From: Phycisphaerales bacterium | Lineage (GTDB): Bacteria; Planctomycetota; Phycisphaerae; Tepidisphaerales; Tepidisphaeraceae | Assembly: GCA_020853095.1 (NCBI GenBank) | Contig: JADYZN010000039.1 | Location: 1-64,000 of the forward strand | DNA length: 64,000 nucleotides | Direction: 5' to 3' | Notes under the pieces: generated by a model | The model's database searches: none | What the model saw: the letters and a program-made list of their open reading frames with translations, nothing else | What the model was told of the DNA's origin: nothing | Translations under genes and position numbers: made by a program | In this document: one piece after another, positions 16,264 to 23,619 of the stretch | How positions within the stretch are numbered: position 1 is the first letter of the stretch | Layout: each line of letters begins with the position of its first letter

Positions 16264-16941
16264 TCAAAAGCCCAGCCAGGCACGCAGGCCTGTCGGGCGG
16301 GTTGCCGGCTCCTCCTTCTTCTTCGCCTCCGCGGCTCGCTTGGCCGCCAGTTCACCTTCCGCCCTGGCCGCCGAGATGCGGGCAAATTCCGCATCCCGTC
16401 GCAACGAGTCCGCCTCGCGAATCTTGACGTCCGTCGTGGCGGACAGGGTCTGCAACTGTGTGGATAGATTCTGTACATCGGCCGATGCCTTCGTCAACCG
16501 ATGGGTCGCCCAGATGACAGACAGTGTCAATGCCACCGCCATAGCCCCCGTCAGACTCCACGCCACCCTCGATCCAACCCGCAACCTTCGGGCATCCGCG
16601 GCCGCCACGTTGACCGACTGTTGATAGGCCATGATCGCCAAGTCCGTCCGCCTCAGACGATCTTCATGAATCGCCAGGACCGCATGGCTGACATGTTCCG
16701 GTAATTCGTGATCCCCCGCTGACGGTTCTTCGACACCGACCGACACGCCGTCGGACGGTGTCTGCCCCCCGGCGGACATTTCCGCCGCTGGTTCCGGCTC
16801 GCTGATTTCAACCAGCACCTCTCGCCGGCCATTGTTCAATCGGGTCTTCACCTCCCCCTTGGTGATCCGACGATGCAACGTCCTCGATGACACACCAAGT
16901 GTCAGGGCCGCTTCTTCCATTGTCTGCCAAGCGCTTGCCAT
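16264..16941 (-). CDS. Membrane-anchored helix-turn-helix, coiled-coil protein
   Basis: From the ATG at 16941 (GGAGG exactly 5 bases upstream) the protein has 225 residues. Residues 5-40 ('WQTMEEAALTLGVSSRTLHR', then 'RITKGEVKTRL') form an excisionase/MerR-like HTH. A charged linker follows, then one transmembrane helix ('VAWSLTGAMAVALTLSVIW', near 130-150), a coiled coil rich in Ala/Arg/Glu, and a TTRP-containing tail. The predicted topology puts the DNA-binding domain in the cytoplasm and the coiled coil outside. It may bind the direct repeats upstream of itself and of the reductase; that is inference. Similar HTH-TM proteins occur in planctomycetes without known function. Confidence 0.55.
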   Translation of the reverse strand: MASAWQTMEEAALTLGVSSRTLHRRITKGEVKTRLNNGRREVLVEISEPEPAAEMSAGGQTPSDGVSVGVEEPSAGDHELPEHVSHAVLAIHEDRLRRTDLAIMAYQQSVNVAAADARRLRVGSRVAWSLTGAMAVALTLSVIWATHRLTKASADVQNLSTQLQTLSATTDVKIREADSLRRDAEFARISAARAEGELAAKRAAEAKKKEEPATRPTGLRAWLGF

Positions 16942-17020
16942 GTCAGCCTCCATGCCTATGGCTAATAAAAACAGGTATGTTCTTCGATCTGGCCATCCTG
17001 ACCAGCTTTCATGTCTACAA

Positions 17021-17058
17021 TACCGTCTGCCATCCGTCTGACAAGTCGTCAGACAAAG
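17021..17058 (-). promoter_or_regulatory. Direct-repeat operator-like element, copy 2 (three units)
   Basis: Read on the minus strand, 80-117 bases before the HTH-gene start, three 12-base units follow one another: TTGTCTGACGAC, TTGTCAGACGGA, TGGCAGACGGTA. Units 2 and 3 match the element before the ferredoxin-NADP reductase. The shared core is TGKCWGACRG. The upstream position and one-turn phasing suggest a binding site for a regulator, possibly the HTH protein itself. Confidence 0.45.
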
Positions 17059-17101
17059 AAATATCAATTATAATTCAAGATAATAGCAAGAATATGATAT
17101 T

Positions 17102-18052
17102 TCATTCATCCGTCTTGACTCCCATACGATTCAACAACTCATCAAATTGATCCAGCGATGCATAATGGAGAATCAGTTTCCCTTTTCCTTTCTTTCCGGA
17201 TTTGATTTGAGTCCGCATTCCCAATTGTCGGGAGAGGGAACGTTCCAGGTCCACGATGTGAGCCATCGAACCGGCCGCCTTCGACGCTTCGGCCACAACG
17301 GCCGGCTTCGATCCTTGCTGAATCAGCCGTTCCAGATTTCTCACTGACAACGACTGGCTGATCACAAGATTCGCCAGGCGTTCCTGTTCGATTGTGTCCG
17401 ACACCCCCGCCAGCAATTTCGCATGACCCAAGGAAAGCTGGCCATCTCGAACCATTTCCTGCACCCGCCCGGCCAGGTCCAATATCCGCAAATGATTGGC
17501 GATGGATGAGCGATCTTCCCCCAGCCGCCCGGCCAGTTCCACCTGCGTCAGGCCAAGCTGTTCCATCAAACTTCGGTAACTTTCGGCCCGATCCAGCGGG
17601 TTGAGGTCTTCACGTTGGATGTTTTCCACCAACGCCATCTGGGCTTGTGTCCAGGCATCGACCTCACGAACAATGGCCGGAATGGTTGAAAATCCAGCCA
17701 ACTGGGCCGCCCGCAAACGTCTTTCGCCGGCGATCAGCTCATACCCATCCGCAACCGCACGGACGATAATGGGCTGAATCAGACCATTGGTTTTCAGGCT
17801 GGCCGCCAACTCGGACAGGCGGGTTTCATCCATCTTGCGGCGGGGCTGGTGCGGATTGGGGCGAATTTGGTTGATGGAGATTTCATTTTCCTGGGCATTG
17901 GAACGAGCGGCCTGCGCTGTCGATTTCCCATCCGGCGGGGGGGTTGGCCCACTCGATGGTGCTTCATGAACCTCCGCTTGGACAGGCAAATCCGACATTG
18001 AAATCAAACTGCTCAATCCCCGACCCAGCCGTGGCCGCTGCACTTTGGACAT
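17102..18052 (-). CDS. parB: Chromosome-partitioning protein ParB/Spo0J
   Basis: 316 residues from the ATG at 18052, opening 'MSKVQRPRLGRGLSSLIS' as in typical ParB. The N-terminal ParB/Srx domain holds 'INQIRPNPHQPRR', the 'GERRLRAAQLAG' CTP-binding box and 'ALVENIQREDLNPLDRA'. The central HTH follows ('LTQVELAGRLGEDRSSIANH', then 'LRILDL'). The C-terminal dimerisation part includes 'KGKLILHYASLDQFDELL'. ParB loads on parS, slides as a CTP-gated clamp and works with ParA and SMC in origin segregation. A perfect parS lies 57 bases upstream. No parA gene is adjacent in this window, which is unusual. Upstream in-frame codons to 18100 are unlikely to be used. Confidence 0.95.
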   Translation of the reverse strand: MSKVQRPRLGRGLSSLISMSDLPVQAEVHEAPSSGPTPPPDGKSTAQAARSNAQENEISINQIRPNPHQPRRKMDETRLSELAASLKTNGLIQPIIVRAVADGYELIAGERRLRAAQLAGFSTIPAIVREVDAWTQAQMALVENIQREDLNPLDRAESYRSLMEQLGLTQVELAGRLGEDRSSIANHLRILDLAGRVQEMVRDGQLSLGHAKLLAGVSDTIEQERLANLVISQSLSVRNLERLIQQGSKPAVVAEASKAAGSMAHIVDLERSLSRQLGMRTQIKSGKKGKGKLILHYASLDQFDELLNRMGVKTDE

Positions 18053-18108
18053 GATCCTGCTCCAATCCATCGGCGTCATCCTTGCGACGCCCCTCATCAA
18101 ACTTGCAA

Positions 18109-18124
18109 TGTTCCACGTGGAACA
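18109..18124. other. parS centromere site
   Basis: TGTTCCACGTGGAACA is a perfect 16-base palindrome and matches the bacterial parS consensus TGTTNCACGTGAAACA at all positions except variants known in other phyla (GTTCCACGTGGAAC form). It lies in the promoter region of parB, 57 bases upstream of its ATG, where such sites are often found near the origin. It could both nucleate segregation and affect parB transcription. Confidence 0.9.
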
Positions 18125-18260
18125 TTTCCATTTTCCATCATATGCAAATAGATATTAGTGTCCAAAATTCATTCGTTCAAATAAATATGTTTAATAACAA
18201 TAAATTATTTTGCGTCATTTTCTTCCCAAAATCACACATCGTGAATGATGGAACGAATCC
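18125..18260. other. AT-rich intergenic segment between parB and nuoD
   Basis: This stretch is markedly AT-rich compared with its GC-rich surroundings (for example AATAAATATGTTTAATAAC). It presumably contains divergent promoters for parB and nuoD. I looked for DnaA boxes (TTWTNCACA) and found none convincing, so it is not called an origin. No ORF of note is present. Confidence 0.5.
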
Positions 18261-18313
18261 CCCAAACCGCTATAATCCCCTGCCCACGAATGTGGTTATC
18301 TTGAGGATCGCAC

Positions 18314-19588
18314 ATGCCTTATACTATTGCTCCCGCCGACCCCGAATTGCTGCCACCCGATCAGCAATCCAATGAGTCGGGCAACCGCTGGACCTTGAAC
18401 TTCGGTCCGCAGCACCCGGCCACCCACACCACCTTGCGGCTGGTGCTGGAACTGGACGGCGAACGCATCCTTCGCTGCACCCCGCACATCGGATACCTCC
18501 ACAGCGGCTTTGAAAAGCTGGGTGAACACCTCAATTACAACCAGTACGTCACCATCGTGGACCGCATGGACTATTCGGCCCCGATCTACAACGAGCTGGC
18601 CTGGCACGGGGCGACCGAAAAGCTGATGGGCATCGAATTGACGCCTCGCTGCAAGGTGTTGCGCACCATCGCGGGGGAGCTGGGACGGATTCAATCGCAC
18701 CTGTTGTGCATCGGCGCCGCCGGCTTGGACCTTGGGGCGTTCACGGCCTTCTTATATGGCTTCAACGAACGGGAGGTCATCTACGACATCGTTGAGTACA
18801 TGAGCGGCCAGCGCTTTCACACCAGTTGGACGCGGGTGGGGGGGCTGAACATGGACCTGCCGGACGAGAACGTCTTCAAGGAGATGGTCAAGAAATTCAT
18901 CAACGGCGCGCTGCCCAAAGCGGCCGATGACGTTGAAGCGCTGCTGACCAAAAACCGCATCTTCATCGACCGCACGCAGGGCGTCGGCACGTTGACCAGG
19001 GAAGAAGCCACCGCCTGGAGCCTGACCGGCCCGCTCGCCCGCGCCAGCGGCGTTCGACGGGACATCCGCAAGGATGAACCGTATCTGTGCTTTGCCGACA
19101 ACTGGGATGGGCAGGGCGCGCCCGCGGTCGATTTCAAAGTGCCGATCATGAACACCGGCGACGTCTACGCCCGTTATCTGGTCCGGCTCGAAGAACTCCG
19201 CCAATCCATCAAGATCATCAACCAGCTCATCGACAACATCCCGCAAGGCCCGGTGAACGTCAGCCCCGAAGGAAAGGATGTGCTGCCTCCCAAGGACCAG
19301 GTCTACAGCAGCATCGAAGGATTGATCCAGCACTTTGAGTTGATCATGACCAACCGTGGATTCACCGCTCCCAAGGGAGAGGTCTACGGCTGCATCGAGA
19401 GCGGCAACGGCGAACTCGGATATTACATCGTCAGCAGCGGCGACAACGTCCCCTGGCGGGCGCGCACTCGTCCCTGTTCGTACATCAATTATCAGAGCTT
19501 CCCAAAACAGATCGAAGGGCACATGATCAGCGACGTGGTCGCGGTCCTCGGCTCCATCAACGTCATCGCCGCGGAGCTGGACCGATAA
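18314..19588 (+). CDS. nuoD: NADH-quinone oxidoreductase subunit D
   Basis: A 424-residue 49-kDa-type subunit of respiratory complex I (hydrogenase-like fold). It carries 'LNFGPQHPATHTTLRLVLEL', 'CTPHIGYLHSGFEKLGEHLN', 'DRMDYSAPIYNE', 'ELGRIQSHLLCIGAAGLDLG' and the C-terminal 'SYINYQSFPKQIEGHMISDVVAVLGSI' pattern. These form part of the quinone-binding cavity, including the conserved His/Tyr near the N-terminus. NuoC is not fused to it. GAGG lies 8 bases before the ATG. The neighbouring nuo genes are separated by unrelated genes: hicAB directly follows at a 3-base gap, then nuoE and nuoF further on. Confidence 0.97.
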   Translation: MPYTIAPADPELLPPDQQSNESGNRWTLNFGPQHPATHTTLRLVLELDGERILRCTPHIGYLHSGFEKLGEHLNYNQYVTIVDRMDYSAPIYNELAWHGATEKLMGIELTPRCKVLRTIAGELGRIQSHLLCIGAAGLDLGAFTAFLYGFNEREVIYDIVEYMSGQRFHTSWTRVGGLNMDLPDENVFKEMVKKFINGALPKAADDVEALLTKNRIFIDRTQGVGTLTREEATAWSLTGPLARASGVRRDIRKDEPYLCFADNWDGQGAPAVDFKVPIMNTGDVYARYLVRLEELRQSIKIINQLIDNIPQGPVNVSPEGKDVLPPKDQVYSSIEGLIQHFELIMTNRGFTAPKGEVYGCIESGNGELGYYIVSSGDNVPWRARTRPCSYINYQSFPKQIEGHMISDVVAVLGSINVIAAELDR

Positions 19589-19591
19589 TCA

Positions 19592-19846
19592 ATGGGTTCG
19601 ACCGGAAAAATTCTCGAACGGATTTTGCGCGGGCAATCCGATGCCAATATCGCGTTTCGAGACGTTCGCAATCTGTTGCTGCACCTGGGATTTGAAGAGC
19701 GAATCAGCGGCGGTCATCACATTTTTCGTAAGGAAGGTATTCGCCAAATGATCAACCTGCAGAAAGATGGGAGCCGCGCTAAGCCGTACCAAATTCGGCA
19801 GGTGCGCCATATCATTCTTGAGTACAAACTGGCAGGAGAGGTTTGA
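19592..19846 (+). CDS. hicA: HicA-type mRNA interferase toxin
   Basis: 84 residues beginning 3 bases after nuoD. The dsRBD-like HicA fold is recognised by 'FRDVRNLLLHLGFEERISGG', then 'HHIFRK' with the catalytic His, and 'NLQKDGSRAKPYQIRQV'. HicA degrades mRNA unless held by HicB. It is a little longer than most HicA proteins (about 60-85). The pair is placed inside the complex I cluster and would be co-transcribed with nuoD, a setting not typical for toxin-antitoxin modules. Confidence 0.85.
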   Translation: MGSTGKILERILRGQSDANIAFRDVRNLLLHLGFEERISGGHHIFRKEGIRQMINLQKDGSRAKPYQIRQVRHIILEYKLAGEV

Positions 19847-19847
19847 T

Positions 19848-20060
19848 ATGGATAAATACGAAATCATCATCTACTGGAGTCAGGACGACAACGCGTATAT
19901 TGCGGAAGTACCTGAGCTGCCCGGCTGTTTGGCGCATGGTCAGACACAGGAGAAGGCACTTGCGAATGTTCGAAAGGCGATGAAGCTGTGGATCAAGACC
20001 GCCAGGGAATTTGGTGATGCGGTTCCGGAACCGAAGTTGCGTCGGTTGATGTTGGCGTGA
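19848..20060 (+). CDS. hicB: HicB-type antitoxin
   Basis: 70 residues with the HicB partial RNase-H-like core: 'YEIIIYWSQDDNAYIAEVPE', 'LPGCLAHGQTQEKALANVRK' and 'AMKLWIKTAREFGDAVPEP'. It starts one base after the hicA stop. The C-terminus ends about where a DNA-binding domain would start, so this is the short HicB form without an obvious HTH or RHH domain; autoregulation may be weak. It neutralises the HicA encoded just upstream. Confidence 0.85.
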   Translation: MDKYEIIIYWSQDDNAYIAEVPELPGCLAHGQTQEKALANVRKAMKLWIKTAREFGDAVPEPKLRRLMLA

Positions 20061-20083
20061 ATGTGAACAAGGAAGAATAACTC

Positions 20084-20665
20084 ATGGCCTGGATAGCGGA
20101 AGATCGACGGGTGGCGAAGTTTGAACGGCGGGATGAGCCGTATTTGACCGAGGCGCTCAAGAAGCATTTGACGGACAAGTACATTCCGCGCTATCCGACC
20201 AAGCGGGCGGTGTTGTTGCCGGCGTTGCACCTGGTGCAGCACACCTACAACTGGATTCCGATGCAGGCGCTGGAGGAGGTGGCGGCGTTTCTGGAGATTT
20301 CGCCGGCCGAGGCGCTGGACACGGCCAGTTTTTATGAGGAATACTGGCTCAAGCCCAAGGGCAAATACCTGGTGGGGGTTTGCCGGTCGCTGGCGTGCGA
20401 GATTTGCGGATCGCGGGAGATCACCGATCGGCTGAAGCGGAAACTGGGCATCGAGGTGGGGGAGACGACCGCCGATGGACGATTTACCCTGATTGAGATG
20501 GAGTGCCTTGGATCGTGCGGGACGGCGCCGGTGGCGCTGGTGAACGAGGTGTTGGCCGAGGAGATCGATCCAAAGAAGCTGGAAGAGGCGCTGGATCGTC
20601 TGCCAGCCGACCCACATGACTATAAAGACCCGACGATTGATTGGGAGGAGAAGAAGGGGCATTGA
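20084..20665 (+). CDS. nuoE: NADH-quinone oxidoreductase subunit E
   Basis: 193 residues of the 24-kDa thioredoxin-like [2Fe-2S] subunit of complex I. The Cys ligands are visible as C100-x4-C105 ('GVCRSLACEICG') and C141-x3-C145 ('ECLGSCGTAP'). The N-terminal helical region 'YPTKRAVLLPALHLVQHTYN' and 'ASFYEEYWLKPKGKY' are standard. It passes electrons from FMN of NuoF. GGAAG lies about 9 bases before the ATG. Following genes are a phosphatase-like gene and two small ORFs before nuoF. Confidence 0.95.
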   Translation: MAWIAEDRRVAKFERRDEPYLTEALKKHLTDKYIPRYPTKRAVLLPALHLVQHTYNWIPMQALEEVAAFLEISPAEALDTASFYEEYWLKPKGKYLVGVCRSLACEICGSREITDRLKRKLGIEVGETTADGRFTLIEMECLGSCGTAPVALVNEVLAEEIDPKKLEEALDRLPADPHDYKDPTIDWEEKKGH

Positions 20666-20724
20666 ATTATTCCCTCTCCCGGAGGGATAGGGGGAAAACG
20701 GGTGTCAGACAAAGGCAAGGTGTG

Positions 20725-21351
20725 ATGGATCAGGTTGTTACGACAAAATCGAATCGGCGTGTCAGTCTGATGGCGGTCATCGCCATCGGGTTGGCGGTGC
20801 TGCTTGGGGTGGGGGTGTACTTTGAATTTTTCGACGTGTACCGACTGGCGGCCGTGAAAGAGGGGGTGTTGTATCGGGATGGGATGCGCAACACGCGGGA
20901 GTTTGGGACGGCGCTGCGCGAGGTCAAGCCCAGGACGGTGATCAACCTGGTGACGGAGGCGGAATTCATCAACCCGGACAAGGGAGATTTTCAGGGAGAG
21001 GCGAAATTGCTGGAACGGGAGGGGATTTCACTGGTGCGGATACCGATCAAGACCGGCGGGCCGCCGACCGAGGCGGATATTGAAAAGTTTCTGTCGATCG
21101 TGAAAGACCCGTCCCGCCAGCCGGTGCTGATCCATTGTGCCCAGGGGATCGTGCGGACGGGGATGATGGTGGCGGCCTATCAGAAGGATGTGCTGGGGTA
21201 CGACAAACAACAGGCACTGGACGCGGTGAACATCTTCGGCAAGGGTTGGCAGCGCGGGGCGCGGGTGAAATGGTTCATCGAGCGCTATTACGATGATGGC
21301 AGGGTTCCAGTGACGACGGCAGATGCGCCGACGGATGAGATGGACGAGTAA
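20725..21351 (+). CDS. Membrane-anchored tyrosine/dual-specificity phosphatase-like protein
   Basis: 208 residues from the ATG at 20725. One N-terminal hydrophobic anchor ('LMAVIAIGLAVLLGVGVYF', residues 15-33) is followed by a DSP-type catalytic domain: 'LYRDGMRN', 'RTVINLVTEAE' and the P-loop 'HCAQGIVRTG' (Cys about 138, Arg about 144, the CX5R motif). An Asp general acid is not obvious. The catalytic domain would face the periplasm if the anchor is a signal-anchor. It lies between nuoE and nuoF on the same strand; a role in complex I is not evident. Confidence 0.75.
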   Translation: MDQVVTTKSNRRVSLMAVIAIGLAVLLGVGVYFEFFDVYRLAAVKEGVLYRDGMRNTREFGTALREVKPRTVINLVTEAEFINPDKGDFQGEAKLLEREGISLVRIPIKTGGPPTEADIEKFLSIVKDPSRQPVLIHCAQGIVRTGMMVAAYQKDVLGYDKQQALDAVNIFGKGWQRGARVKWFIERYYDDGRVPVTTADAPTDEMDE

Positions 21352-21378
21352 ATTGGTTGTCGGACAGTGGTGGCGGAC

Positions 21379-21648
21379 ATGGCGGACAAGATCACAATTA
21401 CGTTGAAAAGACCGATGCCGGCGGCGTTGGATTGTCTGCCACACGCGGCGATGAACCTGGGATCGGCCGGCGGGTCGGGGTTGCGGCCGGTGGGGGGGAT
21501 GGTGAGTCGACTGGTGATTGAAAAACAGTTCGACAACTGGGTGTTTTATCGTTTGGACGATTCGGGCGGGTTTGTGGCGGACACCTGGCATGGGAGCCGG
21601 GAGGATGCGATGAAGCAGGCGCACAAGGAGTTTGGGGAGGGGATGTGA
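21379..21648 (+). CDS. Small conserved-looking hypothetical protein
   Basis: 89 residues from the ATG at 21379 (GTG codons at 21367 and 21370 could also start it). Features visible are 'DKITITLKRPMPAALDCLPH' and 'WVFYRLDDSGGFVADTWHGS', ending in a helical 'EDAMKQAHKEFGEGM'. No family is recognised. It is co-directional in the nuo segment and followed by two copies of an inverted repeat element. Confidence 0.5.
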   Translation: MADKITITLKRPMPAALDCLPHAAMNLGSAGGSGLRPVGGMVSRLVIEKQFDNWVFYRLDDSGGFVADTWHGSREDAMKQAHKEFGEGM

Positions 21649-21656
21649 GTGGAACC

Positions 21657-21695
21657 CTCTCCCCGGCCCTCTCCCTGGGTACAGGGAGAGGGAGA
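21657..21695. repeat. REP-like inverted repeat, copy A
   Basis: A 39-base element whose right part folds as CTCTCCCT-GGGTAC-AGGGAGAG. It is repeated 70 bases downstream with one base changed. Such CCCTCTCCC/GGGAGAGGG palindromes are commonly intergenic, dispersed elements. It sits between two small genes and could form a hairpin in the transcript. Confidence 0.65.
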
Positions 21696-21726
21696 GTTGG
21701 GAGGGGATGTGATACGACAAAGCGCT

Positions 21727-21765
21727 CTCTCCCCGGCCCTCTGCCTGGGTACAGGGAGAGGGAGA
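21727..21765. repeat. REP-like inverted repeat, copy B
   Basis: Second copy of the 39-base element, identical to copy A except for one C-to-G change in the stem. It lies 13 bases before the start of the 65-residue ORF. A related partial sequence (ccctctcccggaggg) is found at 20671-20685 after nuoE, suggesting the element recurs between genes. Confidence 0.65.
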
Positions 21766-21777
21766 TGAGGTTGTAGG

Positions 21778-21975
21778 ATGGCAACGCGGCGGAGCAAGAG
21801 TTTGATGGGATGGCTGGGGAGGCAGGTCGGTCATGTCCGACAGGCGATGGCGACGACGGTGGAGGAGAGGAAGATTTATCGGCGTCGGAAGGTGCAGCAG
21901 CAGCCGATGCCCGGCCGGCCGGACGTGATGGTGCGGCGGACGGTGATTGACGAAGTGATCGTGAAGAAGGATTAG
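21778..21975 (+). CDS. Small basic hypothetical protein (65 aa)
   Basis: 65 residues, strongly basic: 'MATRRSKSLMGWLGRQVGHV' then a linker 'RRRKVQQQPMPGRPDVMVRR' and 'TVIDEVIVKKD'. The Shine-Dalgarno is weak (a G-rich GATGAGGTTGTAGG before the ATG). It lies 50 bases before nuoF and is co-directional. Function unknown; the compact, charged composition may indicate RNA or protein binding. Confidence 0.5.
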   Translation: MATRRSKSLMGWLGRQVGHVRQAMATTVEERKIYRRRKVQQQPMPGRPDVMVRRTVIDEVIVKKD

Positions 21976-22025
21976 CGGCGTGGCGGGGATGTACCCCCGC
22001 CCGACAAGATTGAAAGAGAATTGAC

Positions 22026-23378
22026 ATGGCGTTTACAGAGCCGGTGCTGACCAAGCGTATTCCGTTGGACCCCAGTCTGCGCAAAACGATCTGGTACGAT
22101 GATTACGTGGCCAGCGGGGGGTATGGAGCTCTGCGCAAGTCGTTGGAAATGGGGGCCGAGGCGATCATCAAGACGGTGATCGAGTCGGGATTGCGCGGGC
22201 GCGGCGGGGCGGGGTTCAGCGCGGGTCAGAAATGGTCGTTTATCCCCAAGGAGAAAAAAGGGCCGCATTACATGGCGGTCAACGCGGACGAGTCGGAACC
22301 GGGGACGTTCAAGGACCGATACCTGATTGACTACGATCCGCATCAGATGCTGGAGGGGATCGCGATCGCATCGCTGGCGACGCAGTGCGATGTGGCGTAC
22401 ATCTTCATTCGGGGCGAATATCACCGCCAGGCGAAGGTGCTGGAGAAGGCGATCGCCGAGGCGTATGAGAAGGGCATTTTCGGACAGCAGGGGATTTTGG
22501 GGAGTAATTTCAAGCTGGAATGTTATCTGCATCGCGGGGCGGGCGCGTACATCTGCGGCGAGGAGACGGGTTTGCTGGAGGCATTGGAAGGGAAGCGCGG
22601 CTGGCCGCGAAACAAGCCGCCCTTCCCGGCGATCGCGGGGGCGTTCGCGCGGCCGACGGTGATCAACAACGTGGAGACGCTGTGCTGCGTGCCGCACATC
22701 ATCGAGCGCGGGCCGGCGTGGTTTAAGACGATGGGGACTGTGAGTTCTCCGGGTCCAAAGTTGTACGGCATGAGCGGGCACGTCAACAAGCCGGGCGTGT
22801 ACGAGGATGAGCTGGGGATCACGCTGGATTACGCGATCAACAAATTATCGGGCGGGATGAAGGGTGGAAAATACAAAGGGGCGATCTGCGGCGGGATCTC
22901 GATGGGTGTGCTGGGGCCGAACCAGCTCGACATCAAGCTCGATTTTGACGATGTGCGATTTCGCGGCGGATGCCTGGGGTTGGGGACGGCCGGCATGATC
23001 GTGATGAACGAGCACACGGACATGGTGTTGGCGCTGCGGAACTGCGTGCGATTTTACGCGCACGAGAGTTGCGGCCAATGCACGCCATGCCGGGAGGGGA
23101 GCGCGTGGATGCGGAAGATATTGGATCGGATCGTGGCGGGGATGGGGCGGGCGAAGGATGTGGAGATGCTGATGGAGCTGGAGAAGACGATGGGGATCAT
23201 GCCGGGGACGACGATCTGCGGCCTTGCGGATGGGACGGCGTGGGCGACGCGGACCTTTATTACAAAGTATTATGAGGAGTTCGCGGCCAAGTGTCCGGAG
23301 GAGCCGCTGGTGGGGTTGACGATCAGTCGCGGCAAGCGGAACGTGACCAATCCGATGGGGAGCAATACGCGAAGCTGA
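22026..23378 (+). CDS. nuoF: NADH-quinone oxidoreductase subunit F
   Basis: 450 residues of the 51-kDa flavoprotein of complex I. The NADH/FMN region reads 'LRGRGGAGFSAGQKW' near residue 60 and 'AVNADESEPGTFKDR' near 84, with 'CGEETGLLEALEG' near 176. The [4Fe-4S] ligands are in 'SCGQCTPCREG' (Cys about 349, 352, 355) with a fourth Cys in 'TTICGLADG'. It oxidises NADH. NuoG is not next in this window; the downstream gene is a surface protein, so the cluster is split. Confidence 0.97.
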   Translation: MAFTEPVLTKRIPLDPSLRKTIWYDDYVASGGYGALRKSLEMGAEAIIKTVIESGLRGRGGAGFSAGQKWSFIPKEKKGPHYMAVNADESEPGTFKDRYLIDYDPHQMLEGIAIASLATQCDVAYIFIRGEYHRQAKVLEKAIAEAYEKGIFGQQGILGSNFKLECYLHRGAGAYICGEETGLLEALEGKRGWPRNKPPFPAIAGAFARPTVINNVETLCCVPHIIERGPAWFKTMGTVSSPGPKLYGMSGHVNKPGVYEDELGITLDYAINKLSGGMKGGKYKGAICGGISMGVLGPNQLDIKLDFDDVRFRGGCLGLGTAGMIVMNEHTDMVLALRNCVRFYAHESCGQCTPCREGSAWMRKILDRIVAGMGRAKDVEMLMELEKTMGIMPGTTICGLADGTAWATRTFITKYYEEFAAKCPEEPLVGLTISRGKRNVTNPMGSNTRS

Positions 23379-23619
23379 GAGCGATCTGGCGGGGGAATGG
23401 CCCGGAGGCAGGTCCGATAAAAAAGGGGTGTGCGCGATTGGGGCGGGAATGGGGTTATTGCGCGGCTTGAAGCAAGAATTCGCATTGGGTGTCAAGAGGG
23501 ACGGTTTGTGCCGGACGGTGGGTTTCGGTGCGTCCGGGAATGTTTATTTCGGGCATATCAGTAAGAAAAAGGGGGATTTGGAGGTTAATCCGCGAAGTTA
23601 ATGAGCCGCTGTAAGCCGT

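Noticed and set aside
18125-18260. Replication origin suspected from AT-richness next to parS
   Set aside because: No DnaA-box cluster, no dnaA or dnaN and no unwinding-element pattern beyond general AT-richness.
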